Shown one piece after another: positions 45,840 to 57,753 of a stretch of DNA of 64,000 nt. Each line of letters starts with the position of its first letter. Position 1 is the first letter of the stretch. Location: contig JAODUP010000359.1 in the NCBI GenBank assembly GCA_025642065.1, positions 529,001 to 593,000 of the forward strand, given 5' to 3'. The translations under genes and the position numbers were made by a program. This stretch comes from Paralvinella palmiformis. Its lineage: Eukaryota > Annelida > Polychaeta > Terebellida > Alvinellidae. The notes below the pieces were generated by a model. That model was given only the letters and a program-made list of their open reading frames with translations. It searched no databases and had not been told where the DNA came from.

Positions 45840-46038
45840 GGGCGCCTCCGTTGTCTAGTGGTAGCGTGTTGGACGATAGATCACTACCACCCGTGTTCGA
45901 ATCTCGACGTGGGCATATCTGAAGGGTGTTTCATCTCTGACTTCGCTTCACTATACCTTTGGAGGCCGCTCGGACCATTTAGCCTACCGCGTTTACAGAA
46001 GTGGCCGTAAAACATCAATCATCATCATCATCATCATC
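45840..46038 (+). mobile_element. SINE-A, full length with (ATC)n tail
   Basis: The plus-strand copy starts ggcgcctccgttgtctagtg, with box A (tctagtggtagcgtg), box B (gtgttcgaatctc), body and a perfect (ATC)n tail at about 46016-46038. Flanks have tataggctat (about 45824) and tatagactat (about 46046), a possible target-site duplication with one mismatch. A second copy in the same orientation begins 200 bp on. Confidence 0.93.
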
Positions 46039-46222
46039 TAATTTGTATAGACTATCAGCCGCATTACTCGGCCACTTATACATTTACAATTATTTACAGG
46101 ATATCGTACTTATTCTTCAGTTATGTAAATTCATAAATCGGTGACATCTGCCGTTATTTGAATACACTAAGCAATTTTTTAAATCCATCTAAAAGACAAA
46201 CAAATCAGCCAATTAGCCGGCT

Positions 46223-46450
46223 CTCATCTATAATAGGGGCGCCTCCGTGGTCTAGCGGTAGCGTGCTGGACCACAGATCACTACCACCCGTGTTCCAAAC
46301 CCGGCGTGGACATATCTCAAGGTTGTTTCGTCTTTCACTTCGTCTCATTACCTTCGGTGATCGCTCGGCTCATTTAGCCTACCTTGTGCACAAAAGTGGC
46401 CATAAAACATCAATCATCATCGTCATCATCTAATCATCTCATCCATAATA
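46223..46450 (+). mobile_element. SINE-A, full length with target-site duplication
   Basis: The element is about 46236-46437, with head gcctccgtggtctagcgg, box A (tctagcggtagcgtg), diverged box B (gtgttccaaaccc), full body and an ATC-type tail. Flanking repeats ctcatctataata (46223-46235) and ctcatccataata (46438-46450) differ at one base. The length of about 200 bp gives the best full-length estimate for the family. The broken box B means this copy is probably no longer transcribed. Confidence 0.93.
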
Positions 46451-46589
46451 TCTACTCTAATATTGTCTCTTCGTTCTGAGTGCGTGCCTACACGTGAACG
46501 CGCGCACACACCACGCAAGCAGGCGTAATAATTATGGATAAGTTTATGGCTGCACAAATATGTGGTTATATATATTTATGGATGTGTAG
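46451..46589. other. Spacer
   Basis: Unique, with a short CG/CA alternating run near 46499. Confidence 0.35.
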
Positions 46590-46612
46590 GACAGACAGAC
46601 AGGCAGACAGAC

Positions 46613-46696
<84 letters not shown>
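46590..46696. repeat. (CAGA)n microsatellite, about 100 bp
   Basis: Nearly pure CAGA tetranucleotide, the longest of three such loci. Both strands give open frames (Asp-Arg-Gln-Thr or Val-Cys-Leu-Ser) that are artefacts. Confidence 0.95.
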
Positions 46697-46697
<1 letters not shown>

Positions 46698-48419
46698 TCA
46701 TGTATCTCTGGTGACAGATAGACCACCATCTATACATCTATGCGGGACATTTGTCGAGCCACAGCGAAGTGACAAACCATTGAGTCTTTGACGATAATCG
46801 ACGCCGTGTAGCCATTATTCAAACCATAATATTTACATAACGTATAGGAAGACGTCAGGAAATCACGGGGAGGGGGGGGGGGAACCTGGATACGTCCGAT
46901 TGGCAGGCCATGTAAACTGCCGCCAACGTAATCATTACTATACAGAAATTCTGACATCTGGACCATCGACTGTTGAGAGGCTGTTTCCAGCCGATGGTAA
47001 TTGAGACATATAAATATAACAGTCGTCCGTCCCGTCCCCAACGTCCCCCTCCCCAACGTCCCCCTCCCCCCAGCCGCCCGATCCGGACGAAGCCTACTGC
47101 CGGGTGTGATTCATGGCGTACGCCTCTGTTTATGCTAATGCGAGAGCAGAGAGGATTCGGCGCACATCGGCTTCTTACGGAAGGGGATAATACCACGGCT
47201 TCGACTGTTTTTAAGCAAGACATCCCATACCACATCTCAATATTCCCTCGCTCCGACTACGACCCAGCGGTACGTAGGGGGCCACATCGAGAATATATCA
47301 GCGCCGATAAATACCTGTCTAAATATTCGGTATTTTATTGCGATGTTTAATAGCAGTTTGTGTTAACGCGTATGTGGCCGAGGGAGGCGTTTCCGCAGGG
47401 AAACGTCATGCGAACACGTTTCGAGGGCTGACCTGGACGGTTACGGGGCAGTACTGTCTAGTCGCACTGCGTTACCGGGAGCAACGCTATACGCCACCAG
47501 GTAAAACCACCTTTACGACATAAATCCCGAATAGCAGCTGGACACTGAAACGCGGTCTCACCGCCCTCTTCGGGGTCTCCCGGGTAGGCGATATACCCGT
47601 CACAGCTCTGGATAGATCTAAACAAAGCATTCGAGTACCGTTTGAGGAAGGGGTCCGGGCAGCACACGTGTTGTGTGACTGTCGGCGCCTGATGTCGACC
47701 TGTATTTTGGACCAAACGGAGTAGGATTTTAAAATGACCAACATTTGAAACACTGACCTGCCAGTATTTAGAACTTCGATAGAACAGACCACGTTTTATT
47801 ATTTCGATAGAAGACTATGCACTAGTATATAACATGTGGTTCTAATTTGCATATATAAACTTTCAAGGCTGCTATATTTAAAGTATAGTATTATTATTAT
47901 TAATATTATTAACGGCGGAATAAATTACAATGACGAAGACAGGTGATGGAGAATATCTAGACAATAATCATCTTCGTCATCACCCTTGGTAACCATCTGG
48001 GGGAGACACACAAGTCAATCTCTGTAACCCAGTGGGAGTCAACCAGTTTGTGTACCAACGGATGGTCAGTATACTTAACGCTAGGGCCCAGATCTACTGC
48101 GTTAACCACGGTATTGGTACTCTCATGTTTTATCCTCGGTAATACACCGACTGTGATGTACATCGTACAATATGACAACTAGGGTAGGGCATCTAAAAAG
48201 CAATTAGTCGTCGTGTCTGTGTCAAAATCTGGGTCTAGACGACAGTTATTGACAGCCATTACTGACACCTACCCGCTGACCACGAACGACCACACACCAT
48301 GACGACTGCCATACATCGGCCATAGTCAATCAGGACATTCATACGATGACGATGGTCGATTCTGACCACGATCGATGACATCATTCTGATGAACAGTCGT
48401 ATCGTAACGACAGGCGCAT
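46697..48419. other. Unique sequence
   Basis: A G-run lies at 46873-46882 and cccctcccc-type repeats at 47036-47072. The interval 46860-47800 has overlapping open frames (up to 126 codons) without any domain. (TTA)n lies near 47888-47912. No gene, RNA or transposon is recognised. Confidence 0.5.
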
Positions 48420-48815
48420 CACGACCCCTGACATCTACCGCTGTTACCACTGACATCTACCGCCACTACCATCATTGACATTCACCATCACGACCACTGA
48501 CATTCACCATCACGACCACCGACATCCGCATTCACGATTACTGATATGTACTGCCACGATGGCTGACGTACACCAGCATGATCGTTGACATCCACCACCA
48601 TCACCACCACCACTACTGACATCCACCGCGGCGATCATTGACATCCACCACCACCATAGATGACATCCATCTCCACAATCCCTGACATCCATCACCACAA
48701 TCCCTGAATCCACCACCACGATCACTGACATCCATCACCACAATCACTGACATCCATCACCACAATCCCTGACATCCACCACCACGATCACTGACATCCG
48801 TATTCACGACTACTG
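48420..48815. repeat. Degenerate 22-bp minisatellite (tgacatccaccaccacgatc)
   Basis: From about 48420 the pattern tgacatcya-ccaccacrat-mc repeats with growing regularity. In 48660-48800 units are 21-22 bp and differ by one to three bases. The left part (48250-48600) is an older, more eroded extension. Minus-strand open frames over it encode Val/Ile/Asp strings and are not genes. Confidence 0.82.
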
Positions 48816-48983
48816 ACACTTCTCACATAAATCAATCCATCTCGACATCAAACTTTAATCTACTATAGATTAGGATTTATTCTACAGAAGATCGTTCCAT
48901 CATCACCAAACAGAAGTTTGTGTTACCTGAACATCAACGTAACGCCGATTATACATGACATACATCAGGTGGTGAGGGGGGGG
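48816..48983. other. Spacer
   Basis: Unique, ending in a run of about 10 G directly beside the SINE target site. Confidence 0.4.
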
Positions 48984-49203
48984 GGAGGCTTCATACTGAT
49001 GATGATGATTGATGTTTTACGGCCACTTTTGTGCACAAGGTAGGCTAAATGGGCCGAGCAACTTCCAAAGGTAATGAGACGAAGTGAAAGACGAAACAAC
49101 CCTCAGATACGCCCACGCCGGGATTCGAACACGGGTGGTAGTGATATGTGGTCCAGCACGCTACCGCTAGACCACGGAGGCGCCCCGGGAGGAGGCTTCA
49201 TAC
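48984..49203 (-). mobile_element. SINE-A, full length with 13-bp target-site duplication
   Basis: The minus-strand copy (about 48997-49190) sits between perfect repeats ggaggcttcatac at 48984-48996 and 49191-49203. It has a (ATC)n tail, complete body, box B (gtgttcgaatcc) and head ending accacggaggcgcc. The head is the agcggtagcgtg subtype, as at 46236, and few bases differ from the family consensus, so this may be one of the younger copies here. Confidence 0.94.
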
Positions 49204-50179
49204 GAATATTGTCTGGAAACGAGCAATCAACATCTCCGAATGGATATCGTGAAAGATGCCTTCCATAATTTAAGCTAATATGTTGTCTGTGGTAGAATTA
49301 TGGTGTTAAAATACGGCAGCTGATCCAGGGGTGTATACAGAGGGGGGGGGCGGCTATTCAGTGGTCCGGAGATCTCAGAGCAGAGTTGTTAAAAATACTA
49401 AATGTTGCATATAATTATGTAGGTTACTAATAATTACATAACTTTCTTCTTTTTATTATCTGTACTATATCTATATACATATGTACATATGCATATATAT
49501 GTACATTTAAGTTTGAAATAAAATTTCGCTTTTCACAAATTGTTTACTACACAAACACCCCCCCCATCGGTCATAATGGAGATTAATTAAAGCAATTACC
49601 TCACCTCGACATTTCTATAACAGATCCCTAATTTCCCCAGAAACAAGTCCCCATTTCTAGAGACAGATGTGCCACAAGCTACTGATACGTGCATAGACTG
49701 GAAACGCATTTTGCGAATACGTCTGTTAGATGAGTGATGTTAAGGCGTCACATGACATACCGTAAGTACACTAGCTAGTTGGTGTGTGTACACGTGTGTG
49801 TGTGTGTGGTTAGCCGGCTAGTGCCTGTACATACGTATTACTTTCAGTCGGCTACATGCAATACATAACATCAGCGCGCTCTGATCCCGAACTACAGTAA
49901 CGTTTTATTTCTCCCATCCTGGATCACTCACTAGCGCTTCCGATAAACACCGCTAGCGGCGCCTGTGACAGCTCTTACATTACGTTACTCCGCACTGTAC
50001 GTATATTGGCCAACACAATACAGCGGCGCACTTTCGACAATTATTTATCGGGAGCTATATTCGTATCCAGCTCCGGATCCGCCGGTGTGTGGCTGTTGGC
50101 TGGCGGGGCCGCAAAGATGTCGGGAATCAGGTGTGTATGTGTGTGTGTGTGAGTGAGTGAGTATCATGGTTCATACACA
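49204..50179. other. Unique sequence with (TG)n
   Basis: A G-run lies at 49341-49348, an AT-rich tract with atgtacatatgcatatat words at 49470-49510, (TG)n at 49794-49808 and (TG)n/(GAGT)n at 50132-50163. No gene is recognised. Confidence 0.5.
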
Positions 50180-50560
50180 TTTTGACATAGGAAATTCCAC
50201 GACATTCCAGGACCTTCCAATGCCAAATTCCAGGACCTTCTCAATGAATTCATGAACTCTTAATGAGCGAAAATATACACCCCTATTTCCAATGAAAGCA
50301 ACGCCGCAGCGGACGGACACAGAAATAACACAAACGCCGTAGGTCAGTAGTGTACAATGGGTGGTGGGGAGACTCGTCAATAACGACTGAATACCTGTAC
50401 GCTTATGATTAGAAATATAGATCTATACGTCCAAATTCCAGGACTTTCAAGGACCTCTACAAAAAGTCCAGGACTTTCCAGGCCCGGAATCTAAATTTTC
50501 AAATTCTACGACTTTTCAGGTTTTCAATGATTCGTGTCCAGGTAAATCGACGTCACATCC
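50180..50560. mobile_element. Possible hAT-type DNA transposon remnant
   Basis: The words caaattccaggac (about 50225 and 50433), ttccaggaccttcc, tccaggactttccagg and gacttttcaggttttcaatg recur. Repeated ccaggac and ttttccaggtttt strings are typical of the sub-terminal regions of hAT elements in many animals. Two clusters (50190-50250 and 50430-50540) flank unique sequence, as two element ends might. No transposase is present and the clusters run in the same direction, so this is tentative. Confidence 0.35.
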
Positions 50561-50940
50561 AGGAGTCGGTCAAGCCAAATTGACCTATACTGGAGATTTC
50601 CTCGTATATCTTCGGATACAATCGGTACAGCCATGCCGGGACACCCTCAGATGCGTATCACGACTCTCGTCGCCCCTTTTCTCAATTAAACCGACTATCG
50701 AGCGTCATCCCATCCCGAGTTATAAACTTGCGGCTCTTCTCTGAAACCCCAAAACAATCGCTTCGTTCCGTGGACTCCCTTTAAAGACGATGCCGTACGC
50801 CGTGAACAGTTCCGAGTCACCGAGCGGGTTAAGTTAACGAATATCAAACTGGGCGAGCGAGTGGGTTAGTCGGTGCTCGCTCTGTTCAGTTTCGGCACCT
50901 GTCTATAATAAGACGTACGGGCGAACGACTGGTCCATAGG
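50561..50940. other. Unique sequence
   Basis: CpG-rich complex sequence without repeats. Nothing is recognised. Confidence 0.4.
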
Positions 50941-51055
50941 GAAATGAGAATTTACTGATCGATGAAACATCGTACAAACACAGACAGCACTGGCATCCGA
51001 CCCACAACCTAGAGATCAGCATCGTATTGCGCTATGGACGGCATCACGGGAGCTT
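50941..51055 (-). mobile_element. SINE-B copy
   Basis: Read on minus: a head with gatgccgtccatagcgcaat, a box B region (tgtgggtcggatgcc), then agtgctgtctgtgtttgtacg and gatgtttcatcgatcag. The body matches the segments at 16660-16710 and 19315-19340. The B box carries substitutions. End points are approximate. Confidence 0.55.
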
Positions 51056-52542
51056 CCAGCACAATTCGAACTTGATTGCTTCGTGTACATAAATCGAGCC
51101 CGTCATCAAGAATCTCGATTATTGGCAGAAGGAAAGGCGCACACCGCACTGGGCCGAAACAATCAATTGGTGTCGGATCCGGAAAGCGGTTTGATCCAGA
51201 TTATTACTAAACGGCGTAATAAACGGTACGGTGAAGATCAGTGAAGTGGCAGACGAAGCTGAATCATAGAATTTATATTTTTTATTCACGTAGCAGCAGT
51301 TACTAGCAACACACTTACAATTAATAACTGCGAATACCGCTGAAGTCGTGCCCATCGGACTGGGCGAAGTTGTTACGCCAAAACACGTGCATACAATCGA
51401 CAGGTAGTCAGTGGCTTGTAACACAACCAACAACAAAATAAAACACAGACAAAAAGAACAAAAAACCTGACGACAACAAACAAACAGCAGACAGGTAGAT
51501 AGCTAGCTACCGAAACTCGCCTATAAATAAACGGAGCAAGTAGTTAGAGAGTGGAGCCGTATAGGAAGCGGCTATAAAAAGGTGCAACACCACCTCCTCC
51601 TCCGTCTGTCTTCCTCCGCAAACCCTCGCCCAACACCTCGGCCAGGGGGCAGCACTAATGCGATAACGCACGTCCCAGGTGAACTTCGCCACCAGCTTCA
51701 TCCTCATCACGATGAGACTAAATTAGACTAGGAAGGCCACTCCACTCTGCCTCAAAGATCGGTATTTATAACCGGTCGGCCGGCGGCGGACGGTTTATTG
51801 TGAAATATTGCATCCACCGCCCGCAACCCCCGCCCCCCGTTTCGTTCCGCCGTTCCGGAGCTTCTCCTCGCCCGCTCCATCCAGACGAAGGTATGACCGA
51901 TGCTGAAAATAACTCCGGCACACACAGCTCAGCCGAGGGAAGGATATGCCGAAAAGCGAAAAAACGACCGCCCTCCTCGCGTTTGGCGAAGGGCCGACGT
52001 TGGTTCTGTTCAACATGAAATGATGAAAACACATCGCACAGAACAAACATGCCAAAAAATCGAACTCAATATAATAATAATAATATTTATTATTATAATT
52101 ACTGCCAGAGCTATCATCATCATCATCATCATCATCATTACCAAAGTAGCACAATCAGCTGAAATTCTCTACAAAGTGAAAAAAACCGTGACACACATGA
52201 TAGTCTAACAGCTATCATACACGCAAGAGATCATGCAAAATTTAAAAAGGTTATCTCCCCGTCTTTTTCCTGTCGCGTAAGAAAAGCGCACAGTTTCCAT
52301 TGCACTCCATCAGCCATATAATCGGTGTAATTTACACCCAAAAAATAATTATATAGTTAGTTATAAATACGGAATCCACCTCCCAGGTGTTAAGCGTAAA
52401 TATAATTCTAGTTCAGCAGAGATAAATTGCCACGAACTACGCATATCCAGTATCCGGTATGACGATGTTATCATTATTTTCCAATAAAATAAAATAAATC
52501 ATGTTTCTTCGCATCTTCTAAAATGTAGAATACCTAAACACG
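51056..52542. other. Unique sequence with (ATA) and (TCA) triplets
   Basis: A CpG-rich interval lies at 51770-52010. Imperfect (AAT)n lies at about 52069-52100 and (ATC)n at 52111-52139. A 105-codon minus frame at 51119-51436 has a hydrophobic start but no support as an exon. No gene is called. Confidence 0.45.
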
Positions 52543-52685
52543 TGTTGCTGTTTTGTCCACGTAGTAGGCTATACGGGCCAAGCAACTTCCAAAGGTAATT
52601 AGCGAAGATGACAGCTGAAACACCATTCAAATATAGCTTGGCCGGGATTCGATCTCGGCTGCTAGATGCCACGGAGACGCGGTAT
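52543..52685 (-). mobile_element. Diverged SINE-A copy
   Basis: Plus-strand words gtaggctatacgggccaag, cttccaaaggtaatta, ctgaaacaccattcaaatat and cgggattcgatctcgg keep the SINE-A order. The box A region is mostly lost (ctagatgccacggagacgc joins near the head end). Small deletions in the body and the missing 3' tail mark it as older than most other copies. Confidence 0.78.
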
Positions 52686-53719
52686 ACCCCGACATACTAT
52701 ATTAATGCTGAACGTCTTAACACAGCCGGTAGTGTGACGTGCAAAAATAGAAGAAGTTTTCAGTTCAGATCCCACCAACTCTGTGGCAATATTTCACGCA
52801 TTCGCTAAATTAGTAACAGAATGTAACCATATGCTACTAAGGATGATAGAGTTAGTACCAGGCAGTACAGGTGTAAGGCTCGAGAACAACTAACCCTATA
52901 GGAATACTGGAGTGTGGTCATAAAACAGGGATGCCGCCCCCCCATCCCCCCTCTTCTCTTATCTTCCGTCTATATGCCTGTCTGCCTGCTCCTAGCCCAT
53001 TAGCCTTCCGGTTTTTATTTTTCTAGTCTGGCCGTCTGCGCCAGGTTTGGCTGCATTTCGCCTCCATCCTTTTCTTTAATCTCTCTAGCCTGTCTGCCTG
53101 CTTCTAGCCTGATGACTGCCCGTCTTAGCCCGTCAAACGCATATCTGCCCACCTTTGCCTGTCTGCTTGTCCCTAGTGTTACATAGCCGATTGACCTGGC
53201 CACCAATCAGCCTATACTGATCAAGTCATGTCCGCGAATGAACTCCACCATATTGCTCGTCGATTATCAACTTGTTGATGCAACTGATAAACAAATGAAA
53301 ACAACAACAACAGCAACAACAACAACCACAACAACAACAATAATCACATTTCATTCGATCCGTAATGGCCGCTGGACAACCGCAATATGTAATGATAAAT
53401 CTCATAGTGGAAATCGGGTGACAAAATGGCTGAACTATCTTGACGGGAAAGTGACTCCACGGCGGCCCGCTTATGAATACCAAAACAAAGGATTAGAGAT
53501 CGCTTTATGGCAGTGTCAGAACCACACAAAAGCCTATTAGGCAAACCGCATTATAAAGGCCACACGAAGCAGGCTCTTCATCAAACGTTATGAGCCAATA
53601 TTCCTCCAGTTGTACCACGACAATACATCATCTCCGGCCGCATTCGGAACATTTCTCTACCGGAGGATGGTCAGCAGGGGAGACACCGAACGGTTACTAG
53701 GCATGGGAGTGGATAAGGG
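52686..53719. other. Unique sequence with (AAC)n
   Basis: (AAC)n lies at about 53300-53343. Words of the type cctgtctgcctgcttctagcc recur at about 52975-53175, an eroded short repeat. No gene is visible. Confidence 0.5.
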
Positions 53720-54720
53720 AACCGTCAGTTGGCACGGGAATGAGAGCAAACACTGAACAGTCACACGGGTCTGGGGATGGAAACAAAGAACGGTCAGTTG
53801 GCACGGGGATAGAAACACAGAACAGTCACACTGCATGGGAAGCGAAGCACATAACAGTCATACAGCGTGGGGAGAGCAGCACGAGGAAGATAGAAATACG
53901 GGAATATATACTAGAAATAAGAACACAAGAACATAGAACAATAATCTAGCTCTGGTTTAGAATGCGGGAACACAGAACAAGAATGTGGAGCAGGTTCTCG
54001 GTAAAGAAATAGCATACAGGCGTTTGTCACAAGACTAGAAAATTGTGACATAAACACAAGAATATTGAATTAAAGAGTCACTGAGGACATAGAAACAACA
54101 CATGAACACACAAAAAAGATAACGCATCACAGGAATACAGAAGAGAAACACCACACATTAACAACAATTGGGAACACAGCATAAGAAGTGAAAATGCAAA
54201 AATAACATAGGCACACCAAGACGAATGCAATACATGCAGGACTACTTCATACAAACACAGAATGAAACAAAAACACACAAAAGAAAGGCGGATGTCAGCA
54301 CAGGGTCACGCAACAGTCATACAGCGAAAGGATATTGGAACACGGCGCAGAAACGCGGTTCAAGAACCGTATGAGACAAAATACCGGAAAACGGAATAGG
54401 CACAGGTCACACAAGTGCGCCATGGTGACGGTGTGAGCAGTCGGAATGTGATACAAGCACAGCACAGATATGGGACTTGCATAGCACACCGGGTGTGCGT
54501 GACAAAAACAAGGCCGTATATCACAGAAAACGGGGCAATATAAAACAGTAAAAAAAAAGGTTGCGCGGCGCATGACATACGATACAGAAACAGGGTGATA
54601 TAGTATAGTGAGACAAAATAGTATTGAAGACAATGCTATATTAAAATAGGCCAATACTGCACAGGGACACAAGGCAATATAGCAAAAAAACATCTAGCAA
54701 TAGGCCACACTTTAGAAAGG
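53720..54720. repeat. Degenerate acaca/gaacac-rich tract with a 69-bp duplication
   Basis: The segment starting gtcagttggcacggg near 53724 recurs near 53793, each followed by gaaca/aacagtcacac. From 53870 to about 54720 the sequence is A-rich with frequent aacacag and aacaca words, probably a long-decayed tandem array. The minus-strand open frames over it (up to 132 codons, Cys/Leu/Phe-rich) reflect this bias. Confidence 0.6.
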
Positions 54721-55035
54721 ACAAAAAGACGGAACAAGAAAAACTCAAACATGACAATAAATTCGCCTACACCACATAATGCATCCCTAAATAATGGATA
54801 AAATGGTACAAAGCCAGTAGGATAACCCATTAGGAAGACGCCACACCAGCTAAGAAGGCACCCACCAGGTGGTGACCAATTTAAATCGACGACATGCATC
54901 TAGCAGCATACACTCTATACCATTGTTAGGGGGAATGCGAACCAAATAAGGCGTCATTTATAACAAATACACCCCCCCCAAAAAAAAACAAAAACAACAA
55001 CAACAACCCAACAACAACCCAACAAACAAAACAAC
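54721..55035. other. Unique sequence ending in a C/A-rich run
   Basis: A C-run followed by A-runs and (CAA)n lies at 54971-55035. Confidence 0.55.
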
Positions 55036-57097
55036 ATAAATATGAGGACATATATTTAAAAGATATTAGCCTTCCTATATTTAAAACCCTTCCAGTTCAC
55101 TGCCTCCCAAACTTGGGACATCTTCAAGGGTAATCCGGCCACCGAATTAGACCTTTAGAAATTGTGCACATCTTTCGCACGTAACTGTTTTAGGTACTTT
55201 AACTACGCCTAAATTAAAGCCACGATCTTCCAATTAGTCCAAATTGTATATAATCATGCCCCTGTGTGACAATGTCTCAGAGCGCGATTAACAATTTAAA
55301 TGGAAAAAGTACGTCTTCCGGATTAGTCGCAAAAAAGGCCAAGCCGTCTGCTGCCGGTTAAGAATCGAAATCCAAAGCGTATGTTCTCTCCGCATTTAGG
55401 TGGCAACAGGTACTGGGTACAGCACGGCCGTGTTAAATTTATAAAATATTGCTTCATGAAGAATTCATGGGCCAGAGTTTTAAGCCTGGGGAGACAGCAA
55501 GCGGGCCAGGCCCACTGCTTGGTGATGGGCATCGGACAGACGCGTGGCCACGTGTTTGGCGGTGACGGAGCATCCGCCGTAATTACCTGGAGGCATTTAT
55601 CACCGGGTTTCGGGCAGTTCGCTGGACAGCCGGCAAAATGTCCACGTCCACTACTCCCATACCCCGCTTCCTTCCCTCTGGTAAATGCCATTTTGGCTAA
55701 CAAGCCCTGCCAAAAGTGACACCGATGATCCGACGTCACAACCTCTGCGGCATGACTCGCTCGGCGTTGCTGTGGACGTTTCCATCTGCCACCTGGGACG
55801 AATCCACGACCAACACGGATCCAGATGGGCCGAGTTGACAAGCAGCAGCGGACACCATATTATGACCAAAACTGAAGCCATCGTCTGCCGGCTATATTAT
55901 TACTTGGCCATTTTTGTTGGGGAATTTTCCAAAAGCTGAAATTAACTACAATATAAAATGTGGTATTAATACCTAGATATGTATGGATAAAAAGCAGCTG
56001 ATGGAATCCACCTGCCGACCCTCACAGCATCAATAAATGCTCTGCTTGGCATTGGGTATTCATATATTTTAATGTATCGGCGTACAATTTTAGGTGATGG
56101 CATGTTTCCTAATGTGGAAATGTACAATTTTCCGAGGAAAAAAATATTTCCCTATTAATGGGCCGCATTCGATGTTAGTGAAATATTTTCCCGTATAAGG
56201 TTTTAACCACTTGTGACGTGAAAATTCCAAGTCATGTCGATCCCATAACTTTGGCTGATGCTGGGCAAAACATAATAATACAAGCTGCGAAGTGACTGAC
56301 AGGGAACAATTAGAAGAGATAGAGAAAAAAAGGTATTCTTGTAACACGGAGCGAACATATTACTGTCTTTGAACGGGAATACTGTGGGATTAGATCTCAG
56401 ACGAAGCGATAGATGGCCTGGGGAGGAGAGGGGGGGGGGGCGCATAAGGGAGGGGGGTGTTTTTAATTCATCATAAAGTCTCATAAAATATTTACAGCAC
56501 ATTCTATGTGGGCGCGACATCCAAACTGTTTCTCCAATCCTCTGACTGTCCGGCTGATCTTTATATACTATAGCCACCCAGTCACCAGACAACCCCAAAA
56601 CAGTAATGAAGCGGCCCCCTCCACTCGCCGATACCTGTCACCAGTTACACTCACCAGATGGCGACAGTGGCTCGTTTCAGCCGTTTACCAATACTGGCTC
56701 AGTCAGCTCACGAGCCTAAACACGGTATAACGGGTAAGAAATGTACCGAAATACGGACTGTACCATTCACGAGTCTGTTTTAGTTGATGACACCCACCAC
56801 TGCTTAGTTAATTAAAAAAAATAAAAAATAATTGAACTTCTCATAAGAACTCCTAAAACAAACCTTAAACTAATTAGGTCAGATTTTGGTCACATTTATA
56901 AACATCGCCAAAACTTACGCCCACGCCTTTATAACGTGTAACGCGCGCGCGCGAACACATCCATGCAGTTATATTATATAAACTAAATGAAATTGAATTG
57001 TTTCGGCTGATATCACACTTACTCAGTCGGTCGGATAAATCCAAGCGAAGAGAGATTTAAAAACGCAGACGGACAATTCAATTAGTTAGCTGTGACA
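55036..57097. other. Unique sequence
   Basis: The longest open frame of this interval (172 codons, minus, 55323-55841) overlaps a 112-codon plus frame. Neither shows a domain, and the dense opposite-strand overlap suggests chance. A G-run lies at 56431-56440 and an alternating CG run at 56941-56954. No repeat family is visible. Confidence 0.5.
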
Positions 57098-57240
57098 CAC
57101 ACGCGCAAGCGAGCGGGAACAGTACACACACACACGCGCGCACGCGCACACAAAGAGAGAGAGATTATTTCACATAATTCAGCCTTAAATAGCCAGAAAC
57201 ACCTCCAGATAAAACAGCCACATCATTCTCTCTCTCTCTG
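57098..57240. repeat. (CA)n/(CG)n/(GA)n and (TC)n repeats
   Basis: (CA)n/(CG)n/(GA)n lies at about 57122-57164, followed by unique sequence and a short (TC)n at 57226-57240. Confidence 0.8.
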
Positions 57241-57753
57241 ATTTGCCATTTGTCGAGACAACTTGATAATACACAGAGACACCTGGTGGCCGGGCCTGAT
57301 GTGACGGCGACAGATAGGAACAAACTTAGCGTTATTGGATGAAACGTGGAGCAAATAATGCAGGCCAACGGGTGACGAATGGCCCGGACTCGATGCCCCA
57401 GTCGTAATTCTCTAAGCCACGGTCTCGCATAATTAGCGGGACCGTCCCAACGGTCGGCAATAAATCATCCCACTTCATAACTAACAACTGTATTAATAGG
57501 ATTAGCCGCACTAAATTCAAGTTCGTCGCATCCGATTAACGTTTTAACACGGGACGCTAAGGCCTTCCCGCTTTAATTAAGAACGCCTCTTTAATTTAAA
57601 CGCGCACGCCGCACGACGCCCCCACCGCTTCGTATTAGCCGGGTCTTGAAAGTCTATTTTAATATTTTCTTTTCTCTTCCAGCATCGCCCGTCGTAGGAT
57701 GATAACTGCCCACGATTGAAAGTCCGGGGGAAGAGGTGTGCAGCTCATTGGCA
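57241..57753. other. Unique sequence with AATTA-type words
   Basis: Balanced CpG-containing sequence with several TTTAATTAA-like words (for example near 57572 and 57590). It might be a conserved regulatory block. No direct evidence. Confidence 0.4.

Noticed and set aside
45840..45915. tRNA gene in the SINE-A head
   Set aside because: The same head occurs in about a dozen copies joined to the same body and tail, and the anticodon arm does not fold as a standard tRNA.
51119..51500. Minus-strand frame with a hydrophobic start (ILLLVVLQ) and several cysteines, possibly a terminal exon with an acceptor-like cag before it
   Set aside because: No ATG start, no homolog I recognise and only weak splice context. 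RNA evidence would be needed.
53724..54720. Cys/Leu/Phe-rich minus-strand frames that look like membrane proteins
   Set aside because: They follow from the A- and ACA-rich plus strand, which gives TGT and TTT codons on minus. The DNA is a decayed repeat.
55323..55841. 172-codon minus-strand frame
   Set aside because: No recognisable domain and a 112-codon frame overlaps it on the other strand. Length is within reach of chance in GC-balanced DNA.
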